A DNA stretch of 64,000 nt from contig OZ005659.1 of NCBI GenBank assembly GCA_963930645.1, forward strand, positions 164,812,034 through 164,876,033, given 5' to 3'. The notes under the pieces were generated by a model. It saw only the letters and a program-made list of their open reading frames with translations. It was not told the DNA's origin and ran no database searches. Of this stretch, positions 9,196-23,300 are shown piece by piece (position 1 is the first letter of the stretch; every line of letters starts with the position of its first letter). The position numbers and the translations under genes are program-made. The stretch is from Salticus scenicus. Taxonomy: Eukaryota > Arthropoda > Arachnida > Araneae > Salticidae.

Positions 9196-10582
9196 TAAAG
9201 GAATTTTTTTTCTGTTTTCTATAATGTTTATGAATTCTTTAGAAACCAGAAAATATTTTTTTTGGTGTTGGGTGGTGATTGGTGATTGGGTTTTACGTCG
9301 CACTAATGCTGCGCAGATGGGCAATTTTTGGTGTTGGGATTAATGCCTGTTATCGATGCTTTGGACATAGACCTTGGTAGCATTTCCGTCTTCCTGATGT
9401 GTCCTAGCCCATATTCATGCAAATTTTGAATAAAACAACGAAAATTACCGAAGGACTAAGTTCGGAATCGGCATTTCCGACCTAGCGTCTGTGGAAATTG
9501 TTCCTCTCTGTCATTCGTATCGAAAGAAAATTTCTAGCATTGTATGTTAAATGTTATGCATAAAACTAGAATATATACGTCGCTGCGTTTTATTTAATAC
9601 AACATTTAATTCTTTTCGAAAATCTATTTTTGTCATTTATCGAAATTCTTATCATCACCATCCGTACTTGGAACAATTTAGTGCATATATAAATTACTTA
9701 AATTTCTGAAGTTATAAAAATTAACGCACCAGTAATCAAATAAAATATGATTGTACATGAAATGGGCGTTACCACAATTATTTATTTAAACAGAATGTAG
9801 TCAAATATCAATAAAAGAAAAGAATGTAGTGATATGTATTTAATACGTTTTGCATCTAAAAGTTTAATCTGAAGCTTTTAAGTAATACATTATTTCATAG
9901 CAGAAACGAACAGAACAAATGATTAGAACATACATACGTAATATTTAATTTTCTGTTTTGTTCGATTTAATTTCGATCTTTGGTCTCATAATAAATTAAT
10001 TACCTACCCGTACTCTCCTTTCTGTATTAAACGTTCACTGAATGTTAGATTAATCATAATCTCCAAACTTCTGCAATTACCTTAATCGTCTTTTCAAGTA
10101 CGAGATTGATAAAATATGGTCAAACATAAAGTGGGCGTTAACACTAAGAATAATTCAAACAACAAGGCAATCCTGGCATAAATAAAAGAGAAAAAAATAA
10201 TTAATTCTTCTTTTTGTTATATCTCATTGACAGATTGTTTCTTAAGATACATTTTAATAAAAAAAAATTCAAGCAACAAATAATTTAAACAATTCATATG
10301 TTAGGACAACAGATATTTAAAAAACAAATCCAAGAATTCGCTTGGAACAATATAGTAACTTCTAAAATAAAAAACGTGTCATAAGTGCTTTCTATTTTTA
10401 TTTATTTTATTTTTTTTTGTAATTTTTCACTCGTAAATTTACAGCCTTTCTAGTTATTATTATTTTTAAAAAGTGTATTCCTTTCTATGCGAGATTTTTT
10501 TTTCTTTCTCCTTTTCTTTTTTTACAGTGATGTAAGTTAAAAAAGGACACATCCATACACAAACGAAAAACATCTATAAACT
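9196..10582. other. Non-coding DNA with unclassified dispersed-repeat sequence
   Basis: No gene seen. About 9280-9480 is GC-richer than its surroundings (GATTGGGTTTTACGTCGCAC and following) and looks like part of a dispersed repeat, with no diagnostic terminus. About 9660-9790 and 10010-10140 share a weak collinear similarity around GGGCGTTA. The rest is AT-rich. Confidence 0.45.
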
Positions 10583-11095
10583 CTCAGCATGTAAACTAAA
10601 ATATTAAATTAGTTCAGTTAGTTGAACTGCATGTCTATATTGAATAACGTTTTAAAGTTTAATCTCTTAAAATGTATCCTTTATAAAATCTTTAGTATTA
10701 AAACTTTGAACATAGCACAGAGGAAAATCATCTTATACTTTCTCTAAATGTTATGTATAAAAGTTTTCATTAAACTAGAAAAATATAAACTTTTTAACAA
10801 TTATTATAAATGTTGTTCATCATTTTGTCTGTATTCGTTAATAGTTTTAATGAAAGAATGTAACAGTCAAATGAAAAATATTTAATTTTAATAAAAGAAA
10901 TAGAATAGATTAGATTTTAATAAAATAAAAAAATAAATAATAAATTAAAAGAAGTTCGAGGACTAATTTCTAGAGCACTTAATGCTGATATTCTAATGCA
11001 AATATATAATGATTTTCTAAGCGAAACGCAATATTCAAGAAAATAAGATTTTGTTTTTGTGTGTTATTCCGTGAATTAAAAACGTGACTTCATTT

Positions 11096-11130
<35 letters not shown>

Positions 11131-13430
11131 ATAATCTGCAACGCAGATCTATTATTCATTTCATAGATATAACTTTCACACACATGTCCCAAATTGCACT
11201 AATTATATACATATTATTCATAATATAGTCAAAAGAACGTAACACAAAAAGCTTTTCTCTAATCATAAAGCAAGCAGATAATTATTTAACAATTTCTTAG
11301 TAATAAATATTACAATATACTCAGTAAAAATACAAAATTAAATACTTTAGAGGAAGCCTCGCAATTTCTAGTGAGAATATATACAGAAACATAAATAATT
11401 AAAATTGGGTTAAAATTACTGTTTACTAATTAATTAACTTCAGTGACAGACTGTGAAATAAACAGAAATTCTTCGTATATTCCAGACGCGTCTCACTTTG
11501 AACTACTGACATAATATATTCAAAACAAAGTGTTCGCAGACAAAGGATAGAGTATTTACTTCTGGGAGGTGTAGATAGTAATTATTTGAAATTAATTTCT
11601 AAATAAAAACACATAATTTAATTACAGCTGTTTCAAAAGCCATCGTGACAAAATTTTTGAATTCGTAAACAAAAGACTCTATGTCGTTAATGAATGTATA
11701 CTGAGAATATACTTTTATTAATTATCTACCATAGAGTTATGTTTAATCTCCCTCAAGAAAATGCAATTTTTAATTTTTAAAAATAAATAAATATATGTAT
11801 TTTATAAACTTAAAAAAAAAAAAAAAAAAAAAGAGAGAGAGAGAGAGAGAGATAATGTTTCTTTCTTTAAGAATATTGATTAAAACCGTTTTCAAAAGCA
11901 AACATAAACATAAATTATATAAAATACACAACCCTTAATTATATAAAAATTACATAAAATACATAAACATAAATATCTGCTATGCTGTAAAAGAAAAATT
12001 CAGCATAAAAACTGTTGTAAATTATTTAAGTCATATGTAAAATATCAATAAAATGCAAACAAAGGTGCTAATATATTTTTGCCTATTCGCAAAGCCTGAT
12101 TAAGGGGGAAGCACACATTATTTATACTTACACCGTTATTTTTTAACAAATACTTTCCTCCTATAATAAACACAAAATTCTCATTAAAAATTATTTTAAA
12201 AGAATTCTGGTGTCTAATAACGGTGAGTAAATTGGATTGTTTCACACAGTTCATTTTTTATAAAAAATATTTTCTCGTCAAAGCATGGAATTTCTATGAC
12301 ATGAAGTAAAAAATAATTGTAAAAATATTCCGGTGAAGGCGGAGATAATGTGTGCTTCCCCCTTAATCAGGCTCTGCGTATTCGGGGTTTGTTAATTATC
12401 TCTGAATAACAGACAAATCTTGCAGAGGCTCAGAAATTGATTTACAGAAAATTCTAGAAGATTACAGGTTTATAAACCAATTATCAATTCCAGTAAAATC
12501 AGAAAACACAGCTTAAATAACAGACGACAGCATGAAATTCACAGCATAAAATTGTAGCATAGCATTAACACACAGCGAAGGCTGTAATCAAAGAGGCTCA
12601 GTGCTTCTTTACACAGCAATCAATGCCTTGGCAAAACTGATTCACTTGGTGCGGTGTGATTCCTTAATACCCGCGTAGAAAATGGAGAATGTTCATGAAA
12701 CTACCCAACCAATCAAGTTAGAGCTTAGATATTTGGTATATCGATAATAAGGATTTTCTTGGCAAGGTCGCCAAAAAATCGCCATGGAAAGAAAAACTCG
12801 CCAAATTTGGCGCCAAAGCCATTACTTGCCTTAATGAGCTTTTTAAGTGGTTTTTAAGAGAAAATAAGCCATTTTAACCCGAAAACAAGCTGGAAATGCT
12901 GCAAATTAACATTTTACAGCCTGACTAAGCTTCTTTGAAAGATATTTAATAGAAAAAACTGCTCTTAATTACGAATTAGTAACAATGTATATGTATATAT
13001 GTATTATTTAAAAATTTAGAATTGCTAACTCTCCGGATTTCTTTTACCAGTATTTTTTAACATAAAATAAACTTATTTAATAACAAAACTTTGTGAGTAA
13101 ATAAGTTAAAAATAACCTTAAAGAAATAGTTGTATTAAAAAATCTGGAGGTTTTGCAGCTCTATACATTATAATGAAAAATATTATTTTAAATAACTGTT
13201 GACAGAAGTATTACAGTAATCTATTACACTTTTTCAAAAGTAGAAACATCCATTTTATATTTTTATTCAGAAATAAGGCATATAAATTTATACAATAGAG
13301 TTTGAGAATAGCGATTATTTATTTTCAATTAAAAACCTTTATAAATTTATGGAAACTCCAGATAGACATTGTGACAATCTTGCAGAAATTTCTTACAGTG
13401 CATATTTCAGAAACTTCTTGTTATAGCATT
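10583..13430. repeat. Ancient ~2.4-kb duplication, copy B
   Basis: Partner of 5290-7740, in the same orientation. It lacks the copy A insertion but contains its own ~930-bp extra block (about 12055-12985) holding a 289-bp TIR element plus ~600 bp of unidentified sequence. Simple repeats: A27 at about 11101 and an A-run followed by (GA)n at about 11813-11852. No coding region. Confidence 0.75.
12088..12376. mobile_element. TIR element, 289 bp, non-autonomous
   Basis: Inverted termini of about 34 bp: left starts CGCAAAGCCTGATTAAGGGG, right is its complement with one mismatch. They are flanked by TATT, or TATTCG counting shared bases, on both sides. It sits inside duplication copy B and is absent from copy A, so it post-dates the duplication or was lost from A. 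The internal minus-strand open frame (12045-12254) crosses the element edge and has no domain. Confidence 0.75.
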
Positions 13431-15780
13431 AAGAAATAATATTTTCATAGCTGCCAACTTTACTAATTATTTCTGTAGCACTGTTAATACCTGCATTTTT
13501 ATTTTTTATTTATTTATTTATTTTTTTAAATGCTATTTTTTTAGGAAGGACTTTTTTCTTTTATCATCGTAGTTATATATTGTTTGGAGTTGAGGTTGTG
13601 GAAGGTTTGCCATTGCTAGTATCGTCTTCTTTTCATACAACCTTTTTAAAATACATTTATTTTCCTATTTTATCGTAGATATGGTGGGTTGCCCATAACA
13701 GGAGACATTACCCTATGTATACATACATATATATATATATATATATGTATCTATATATATAATTTGCGTACCTGGGAAAAAGTGAAAAAAAAAAATGATA
13801 GTTTTTTATTTAAAATACTTTTTTTTTATATTCATATTTTGTACATAAAAAGAAATATTAAATTACATTTTAATCTATTTTATTAGCTGAATTATAGCAT
13901 TTACTTATCTATTAACTTCTTTGTTCTTTCCTAGATCACTGCTGATTGACGTAAGTAAATAATTTAATTAACATATTTCTCTTAAAAACCCCGATTCAAT
14001 TATTTCATGTTTAAAAGAAACTAATACAATTATAACTTTAACTAATACAATTAACCAAAACAATTTATAAGTTTTTTTTTTTTTTTTTTTTTTTTTTTTA
14101 TCGAATAATTTTATATATTTCATTTATAAAACATGTCCTTTGATTAACATAATTTGCTTATCAATTAAAGGTTAATTCATATAATCGATCGATTCATTCA
14201 ACTATGTATACAGGTTAACAAAGGATTTAATCAAATATTGAACTATAATTTAATTCGCCAATGCTTCATATGCCTTTTGATTTAATTAATTTCTTGATAA
14301 GTTACTTGTATTGCTAAAAACTGTTAAAGATTAACTATAATAAACAAATGTGTCAAACAACAGAAAAAGTATAGCGTTAAAAGAAAAAAAAAAATGTAAT
14401 GACAAATTACAGAAAAAAGTGTAACTTTGATTTACAAAAATACAGAATGATGTTGGAAAAAATACTAAATTTATAGTTTAAAATTGGAAGCATAGTAATT
14501 ATTGTACTAATATAGGTAGTATAGTAATTGTTGAATAAAAATTTTATCTACTTCAGTACCAATAGATGTAGTTGACCTGTTATTAGACTCAAAAAGTGTG
14601 TTTTATGCTTAACTTAAAAAGAATGACATTTTGAGTAGCCTCAGAGTTTTGTGTGATTGAAAACAAAATATGAATGAGCATGTTTTTCTCAACATTCAAC
14701 TTTTCAGTCAAATTCCGTATGATATGAACTCATGTAAGTCAAGACTCTACAATTACCAAATTGGTGGAAGTGCAGCTCAGCAGCACTACGAATATCTTTA
14801 ATTTCAACACTATATTTTCTCCTCTTGAACATTTCATTTTTAATTTTAATTCACTTTAATCCAATATATTCCACCTGTTAGCCAATCAGGAAAATTTAGA
14901 GAGATGGTATTTTCCATCACTACGTTTATCTACTGGACTTTTCATTTGGGTCTCTATCATGATTGGAGTTCATATTCAAGTCTGGTTAGTACTTAATTGA
15001 ATTTACACATATTAACATTAATGTAAGCACAATCGGTTTCGAAAAGATGTGGTCTTTCTTGTTTAGCATCTTTTCTCTTTGCATAAGCAAAAAACATCTG
15101 CTATTACCGTGCAAGGTAGTAGCACATGTTTTTTACCCGTGCCGGTAAGCTTACAATACTAGTAGTGATGTAATTAACAGGTAGTGCTTACATTATTTTA
15201 GAGTATGTGAATAAGTTTTTAAGTATAATTATTTATTGCACACCAGTTCATTAATTTATTATTGGTTGGTACTCCCTTCAAGTCAGATATTTGTTTCCAG
15301 TTTCTTTAATTGGTTTCTATTGATTTTAGTGCTGCAGTTTGAGGTCTCTGGACGTTTTTGTGCGCTTTAGAACGTAATTAGAAAGTCAAATTAATAAGAT
15401 TATTTTTAACAATAACAATATTTTTTGATTACCCTTGAAAGAAATTATGTGCTTCCTTTAGGAAATGTTTTTTTAGAAGAAATAAGTGGATTTTAAGAAT
15501 CGAATTTACACATATGCAAAAAAAGACACTTGTATTTTATGAAAATAATTCTCTCCTTATTATAAGAAAGAATTATTTTCTGTTAAAAGCGAAAACTAAG
15601 TATCACATTGGTGATGATAGTTTGATTCTCATCACCATTGAATTGTCGCTTAGCTGTCGCCATACAAACCCTAAGTTTTGAGAATTTTACTTAAAAAATA
15701 TTTATCCGTCAAAGAATTCAAGATTTACCATACGTACGAACCATTGCGTACGAACTATATCATCCATAGAATATGTAAAA
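13431..15780. other. AT-rich non-coding stretch
   Basis: No gene recognised. It contains (TA)n near 13725-13765, a T27 run at about 14073-14099 and short A-runs. A pair of 11-bp inverted strings (TAATGTAAGCA near 15020 and its complement near 15186) may bound a small element, but the evidence is thin. Confidence 0.5.
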
Positions 15781-16880
15781 TATACGAGTATGTATTTTCA
15801 AAAAATAGTCAAAATGTAATCCGTGGCAGCCATTTGGAATATTCAAATCCACATCGTGAAACCGGATTTGCTAGAATTTTGATGTATACATAGACCACAT
15901 AAGGTTCCCAACTAAGTTTATTAATGAATTTTTTCCGACATTTTTTACAAAAAGGTGGAAATTTTAAATTAATCGGGGTCATTTGTAATCAGGCTACCAC
16001 TTGAAAATTTATTATTACGATAACTTACGATATAATACTCCAAATCGAACCAAATTTAGACAGCGATTTTATCTTATAAATATCTTGAATGAATGTGTTA
16101 ACCAAGTTACTCTGCTATTTTGTTTTCAAGTGGGGGCTACATGAAAATTTCAAATTCACATTGTAAAAACCGTATTTAAGACCGGATTTGTTTGAATTTT
16201 GATGTATACATAGAGCACAAGGGTCTTAACCAAGTTTATTAATGAACTTTATCCACCATTTTTACAAAGTGCGGATGTTATATGCTAAACGGGACAGCTT
16301 GAAATCACGCTATCACTTGAAAATTATAATCATGGTAACTTTTTTTAATTGAGGTTCAATTCGAACCAAAATTGTACTGTGAATTTATCATATAAATATT
16401 TTGGATAAGTTGACTGGGGAACTTCTTCTGACATTTTATTTCCAAGTTGCAGCCATTTGAAATCAAATTGCCACTTAAAAATATGCGTATCACGATAACT
16501 TTTAAAATACTGAACCGATTCAAACCAAAGTTAAAAAGTGAACTTACGGATCAAATATCTTGGAGAAGTTCTCATGGTAGCTTGCTCCGTCATTTTATTT
16601 CCAAGTGGCGGTCACTCGAATATTTCTCATTATGATAACTTTGTTAATACTGAACCAATTCGTATGAAATTTGGGTAGTGGACATATCATTCAAATATCT
16701 CATAAATGTTCGCTGAGCATATCACTGCTCTTTTTTGTTTCCAAGTAGTGGCCACTTGAATTCACGGTGGCAATTGAAAATTTCTTATCACAATAATTTT
16801 TGAAATACTGAATTAGATTAAACCAAAGTTGGATAGTGAACTTATCATACAAATAGCTTGGATGATTTGAAAGGTCTCAG
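15780..16880. repeat. Degenerate tandem repeat array
   Basis: Repeated phrases recur at regular steps. TTTTGATGTATACATAGA appears at about 15878 and 16197 (about 320 bp apart). Shorter repeats follow (roughly 160-170 bp): 'cttatcataaatatcttggat', 'ttttgtttccaagt-ggccactt' and 'gataactttttaatactgaacc' variants, several times each up to 16870. Units are strongly diverged, with no coding frame. A related phrase reappears beyond the inverted arm at about 20400-20470. Confidence 0.6.
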
Positions 16881-17294
16881 TGCTTGCCTCGGCTGCTTCA
16901 GACCCCATTCTATCTTAGTACTTAATCTAGCAAAGAACAATAGGAGAGGAGATTCTTTAGGTTAAAATAAAATGAATAATTTATTTTGACTCAAAATATT
17001 AGGAAGAATTGCTTGTGGAAAAACTCAGATAAATAAATTAAATAAATATAAAGATTAATCTCACCACTGTTGATTAACTTGGCCGGCGAAAAGCTGGCTA
17101 TTTTGGCGCTCAAGAGATATAGCCGATTCAAAGCCCAGTCATTGAAAAGAAATTCTCTACCTTCCGCTACTTATTACACACTAGAATGACAACTCTTCGA
17201 CAATCACTAGAGAATTCCACTACCTTTTTTTAGAGATAATTTATAATCACTAGATTCGCTGAACACACTATCTAGTAATAATCCTCTACTCTGT

Positions 17295-17620
17295 ACGTGG
17301 ATATTTTCAATAAGCAATTTCTAATAGCAAAAAAAGTTGTACTTTGGCATCCTGAAGTTGCGAATAATAATAATAATAAAATAATAATAATAAATATTTA
17401 TATCTTTAGTTCGTGCGTGACCTTCAAAGTTCGAAAAAATGATGAAAAAAGATTGAATTTCAAAAGTTTTTTTGAAATAAAAATATTATTACTTTTTGTT
17501 TAAGTAACTTTCAAATGCTTTCTTTTAACACTCTTTCCATATATCATTAAATATCTTTATATAATTTTACAGTCTTCAGATCGGGTATGAACAGTAAATT
17601 TTCGTAAAATTAACCAAATT
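17295..17620 (+). repeat. Left arm of a large inverted repeat
   Basis: About 320 bp that match, inverted and at roughly 80% by eye, positions 20040-20380. Paired anchors include AATTTCTAATAGCAAAAAAA, TATTTATATCTTTAGTTCG, CGAAAAAATGATGAAAAAAG and CTTTCCATATATC. The 68-codon frame inside is non-coding repeat DNA. Confidence 0.7.
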
Positions 17621-18270
17621 TGGACTTTTTTATTGTTTTTTTAAATAACACATCCAGCTTGCTAGAAAACCCAATGAATCGAATATTACTTCATATATGT
17701 AGGCATTTCTACCTCTATAGTTAATAAAAACACGTGATAGTAACAGATAGTACCTAAATTTGGTTAGCAAATAATCAGAAACAATGACACCGTATCTGGC
17801 TTCATCCACTGAGTCATGCGAATTCTCTTTTAAATTTCATTCTTCATTCTTCATTCTTCATTCTCATTCTAATATATATCAGCCTGCTGTCAGCAAGCAA
17901 TGTGATCAGATCATTATGTTTTAGCTTTATCCTATTTAAGCAGGGTTATGTTAAAATGTTATGTTAAAATGTTATGTAAAATAGTGAATTTACAGTAGTG
18001 ATTTAAAAACTAGTTGGTGTTCTATTTGTGTTATTTTACCCTTACCGTCATCAGTAATGACGGCTACCAGACAATCCTTTGCGTATTCGTTTTTATTTTT
18101 ATTTACGCATTTATTTAATTTTGGTGGGGCTTACCAGTAAAAGAACTGGATACAAACAATTTACCAACATATAAAGATGCACCTTTTTATTGTTTCAATA
18201 TAAGGTAGATTGTATTTATTGTATTGTAATTATTTTCTAAGAAAATGTCTGCATTTTTTACTATTGCTGA

Positions 18271-19130
18271 TTGAGTTTGTTCAAAAATACAGGAGTTATA
18301 CTGAAAAGCTTCAATACCAACTGTGTTCATACAGGAATAGTACAATTAATAAAAGATTATCATAATCTATTTTTCAATTTAAGAAAGTTTTATAACAGAG
18401 ACAAAGATGAAAGCAGCTTTTTAAAAAAAGGTGAGTGTTTCATCGCTAAAGCTAAATCAAAGTTGTTGGATGTTACAGCATTTAAAAGCATAATTACCTT
18501 TTCTTCCTTTTAAGGGGAAAACCAGAGTTCCTTTGACTTTCCTGTAAACACTGATTGAAAATATGAAAAAGAGAAAAAAAATCTCTTATCGAACTAAAAT
18601 TTTTGGATGATCAATGAAATATTAGAAACACTTACATTAGTACTTTAAACAGGAAAGAAATATAAAGGGGAGATAGAAAGAACTTAGAAACTTAGATTAA
18701 TATTAAAAAAAAAAAAAAGGTTAATTAGTTCTTCCGATGATTCAGTTGTAAATGCACATCTTAAAAGGTCATTTAATAGGTGACGCATATGTTACTTCGA
18801 CACCTAAAACTCAAATGAAAACTATGTTATTTACTACCACTGTAGTGAGTGACAGGTTTAGAACTTTTGACAGGAAAATGACTGTTCTGTTGCGTTTGAT
18901 ATTCTAAAATATACTGGACTGATTAGTAACGAAATGCCTTTTTTGCTAACCCTGAGAACTTGTTATTGACCATAGCAGTGGACGACAGACAACATATAAG
19001 GGAGTTAGTCTACAGAAGAATACTCAAGATAAGAGATCAATCGCCAGGACACATTTTTGTATCTATAAGAGAATTTCTTCCACTAACATTAAGTTTTGAA
19101 ATTTCGAATTATGAAGTGTTGATCAACTAA
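18271..19130 (+). pseudogene. Decayed coding-like segment inside the inverted repeat
   Basis: An 80-codon open segment (18271-18513; lysine-rich, KDYHNLFFNLRKFYNRDKDE) is followed by further short coding-looking stretches in shifting frames, notably around 18960-19125 (TIAVDDRQHIRELVYRRILK). They are separated by stops. Position between two long inverted arms suggests the remains of a protein encoded by a mobile element. I have a weak recollection of similar repetitive arthropod ORFs but cannot name a family; it may equally be chance. Confidence 0.3.
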
Positions 19131-19185
19131 TCAACGTGTTTACTTTCTCTCTCTTACTCGCCTCCAATAAAGGGACTCCAATAAA

Positions 19186-19455
19186 GGGTACAACTATAGT
19201 ATCTTCCTACAACTGAATTTGGCGATTTTTCTTTGGCGCCGATTTGAACGATAACGATTCGTTCTGGACTGTTTGCGATATAATATGGCAGCCTGCATGC
19301 TGTTTATTTTCGATTTGTGATTTATGATTTATAATTTAGCTTATGATTTTATCATTTATGATTTATGATTTTTAGATTTATGATTTAGCCATAATGGCCA
19401 AAAATAAATCGCCAAATTCAGCTGTGGGGAAATACTATAGTTGTTCCCAATAAAG
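19186..19455. mobile_element. TIR element with GATTTAT minisatellite core
   Basis: Inverted ends of about 55 bp: left GGGTACAACTATAGTATCTT through GAATTTGGCGATTT, right its complement ending TATAGTTGTTCCC. CCAATAAAG or a near match flanks both sides as a possible target duplication, with ambiguity because the string also overlaps the ends. The middle is a run of GATTTAT-type repeats (about 19310-19385). Confidence 0.65.
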
Positions 19456-20039
19456 TTATTTACTTGCCTCCAATAAAAGGAAAAGGACAAGCAAAGATCT
19501 TTTATTATTTCTATAAACTAAACAACGGCCAAAGTTTAAAATAATAAAATTCAGATACAACATAACATTTAGGCTGTTGAAAGGATTGTGAAGCTTGGCG
19601 ATGAATCTGCAGAAAAGGTATTTGGGGAAAAACTCAAGGGATGAATTTATAATAACAAATTTATGCTCGAGATTATCAATGCCAAAACTGAGTAATAAAT
19701 CCAACTTCCAACCTCAATCAAAAAATAGAAACTTGCTTATAATCATATAATAAATGTTAATGTATATGCACTATAAATATGTAAATATTGTAAATAACTG
19801 TCCATCATGGTTGGTTGGATGGAAAGATTAGGATAGAACTCGAAGTGCAACCATCTCAGGTGTGAGATGGTCAGGTGTGACTCATCGTGGTCAGGTGTGA
19901 GTTGTTAATGTAATAAAATATAATAGCATAACAAACGAAGGGCTACACAGTGCACATTTATTCTGAAAATTTACAAACTCTGGACTACAAAAAATTAAAT
20001 ACTGCATTTTGAAAAAAAAAAAAAAAAAAAAAAAAGTAA

Positions 20040-20380
20040 AAAGATTCAAATTTTGATTAATTTCACGATACTTTACGGCTTATGCGTGATCTAATAACTG
20101 TAAAATACTATATATATTTTTGAAGATATATGGAAAGAATGTTAAAAGGAAGCATCTGAATGGTATTTGATCATAAACAAATAATATTTGTATTTCAATA
20201 ATTGTTTTTGAAATTTGACCTTTTTTCATCATTTTTTCGAATTCTGAAGGTCATGCGCGAACTAAAGATATAAATATTTATTTTTTTGTTATTATTTTTC
20301 ACAAATTCGGGATGCGAAAGTACAACTTATTTTTTTTTTTTGCCATTAGAAATTACTTATCATAAATATCCATTTTTCTT
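20040..20380 (-). repeat. Right arm of a large inverted repeat
   Basis: Inverted partner of 17295-17620; together they bracket about 2.4 kb. An A24 tract at about 20012-20035 borders the inner side. Beyond the outer edge the sequence resembles the degenerate repeats of 15.8-16.9 kb, so the arms may be two opposed copies of a longer repeat and not ends of one element. Confidence 0.7.
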
Positions 20381-23300
20381 TCCACCCTAATGTACACAAC
20401 CCACATCAGTATTTCTACCAAGTCCATTAATAATTTGTAGCCGCCATTTCGGTTCAAAATGGAGGCTACTTGATAAGAAAAAAGAAATCCACCTACCTAC
20501 CCTTCCGAAAGAGCCTGAAAGACTTGTTTTGTTTGTGTAGAGTTTTTTGAAGGTTTGCTGTGGACATCTCGAACTCCAAACTTAAACACTCTTGATTTCT
20601 TTTTGTAAGACTGATGACAAGGTGTAAGTCTCCCTTGTGATTGCTATCAATGCACTGAAGGTGCGAATACTGCATTAAATGCAGTCCTTTATACAATAAT
20701 TGCTAGCGAATACGCGGACTGAATTTGATTAATATTTATAGGTGGTTAGAGCTACAAAAGGCCTTTATATAGAAATGTTGTTATGAGTTTTACAAATTGA
20801 TTACACCTTAATTAATTATCTTCCGTCTTTTAATATATTTCTTACTGTTTTTAACTTACAGCGCCACCTATGACCAAAGTTTGGAACTAAGGTTTTCATT
20901 TTCTTAAAATAAACTTTTCAACGTAAGAAGCGTTTTAGTAAAAATTACACTCACATGAGTCAAATACTTTTTATTATATTAAAGTCTGAAATATGTGAGA
21001 TACTTTAGGCCTATCTTGAATTTTTTGATGCATTTTTAAAGTTTTATAATGTGATAAATACAAACACAATTTAATAGTCAAAAATATTTAATCAGCATTC
21101 ATTAAGAAAATTTTCAGTTATATTAAATCAAAATTATAGTCTTATTGTAATTTCAGATTGGCCAGTTAAGCTCTATCCTTAAATAAATAAATAAAATAAA
21201 ATAAATAGTGATATACATATATATACATATATACAAATATTCTAGTGAATAATATATATATATATATATTCCTAGTAAAAATAGTTTCGTAATAATTAAA
21301 AGTGAAATCATTGAAAATTTTACTAAACGAATAATAATAATAGTAATAACAAAATAAAAGAAGGAAAAAAAGAAAAGAAAAGAAGCTATAAGTGACTACA
21401 TATTTAGTTCACAAAAGTACAATCATACAATTAATTTAAACTAAATAATGGGTAAAAGAATTCTCTCCGAAAAAAAAAAAAAAAAAAAAAAAAAAAAACA
21501 GCGATAATAAAGCGAGTTATTCGAATAAAAAAATAAAAAAAAATCTTTAAAGCAGTTAATAAACACGAATATAGTTTTAAATTATATTTCAAAGTAAAAC
21601 CATAAAATTTATTTATTGTATTGTGTCTATTGTTTTTAAATACAATGTGTAATTAAAATGGATTGCTGAATAATTAAAACATAAAGATAAAAATAGAGAC
21701 ATAAAAAAATGTTTCTAAATGCAAGATTTAAATGAATTATTTTATGGTAAGGAAAATAAATTCTGTTCTTTTCAAAAGAATGTTTATTTACAAAAAGGGA
21801 TTCTGACAGTAGGAAAATATATTAACTCTGACGATAATTTTAGAAATATGTAACACATTTTTATGTTCATTATATACTCAATGGAAAAATTATTTTAAAA
21901 AAGAAATCTTATCATTTTGAAACATTATTTTAGAGAAATAAAAATGAAAACGATTTATTTATATTATACTCTTTTACACACACACATACACATATTTTCA
22001 TCACTAGGTTTGACTATTATTTCTTTCAGTCTCATATTACATTGAATATATGTACAAGGAAATGATTATTGTATAATGATAATCTTTGAATTTTAATGCG
22101 GTAATTTAAAACAAAATAAAATAAAATAAAATAAAAATAATAATAATAAGAAGAATCCTGTTTCTCTTTTATAAGTAATAAATATAAAATTCTTTGAAAA
22201 ACATAATTCAATTTAGTATGGAAAGATTTTCATTCTTTTTCTATCTTTCTTTCTTTTTTTTTTTTATGCATATTCTTCGATATAAAGGAATGCTATATTT
22301 ATTTAGCAATGGGTACTATATTCCTTTCTTAAAAATTACTTTGGCACTGATTTAGTATAAGACCCCTCTGCGATTTTTAACTTTTTGTTTTCAATGTAGC
22401 GATAAATTAAAATTGCTATCTCAGTTGCGTAGATAAAGACTTTGGCTCGAAACGTACGAGGTACTCTTGGCTAAATTCCAAATGTCGCCATGGGTGGCCT
22501 ATACTATATGTGTTCCATTTCATTAACACGATCTTTCAAAATTTTATTTTAAATATAAATATATATCACCTGATGCGTGAGAGAATAAAAGAAAAATATT
22601 TTTTAATTGGCCTAAACATGTAAAAATCGTATTTAAAATCTCTTATCATTCAATTTAAGTGAGAGAAAAATGTTACACGTTATTATTATTATTATTATTA
22701 TTTTTTTTTTTTTTTGTTTACAAACATAAATATTTTTCATTATAAGTGAAAAAAAATGAACGAATATTTTTCATTAATTTATTAATTTATTAATCAATTA
22801 ATATTATTTTTTGGTCTCAAATTGTTTTCCTTTTTAATAATTTGAAAATAAAAACATTTTTTTTTCGTTAAATATCTTTTGAACAAACTGTGTGATTGAA
22901 TTAAAAAATACGGTGTTAGATACATTTTGTGATTAATAAGTATTCCAAATTTCGTAGCGATCGGTTAAACGATGTAGTTTTATATGGCGGATTAAACTTA
23001 ACGTATACAAGGTGAAACATCTAACTGATTAAAGGTAATCGACTGCAAATTTCCACAACACTAAAATCGCTCTCTGAAAAAAACAGTCCTATCGTACCAA
23101 AAAAATTGAAAAAGGTTTATTTACATTGTTCATTTTTGCATACAATTATTTTTCCTTATTGGATCTTGTTCAGAGATCTTGCAATCTAATTAATAAGTGA
23201 AAGGCCTTTAATGTTTTATATTTAAACTTTATGTTTGTTGTTTTCTACATTAAAAAGTAAGAACACATAGACACACTCATACAAAGAAAATTAACGAAAT

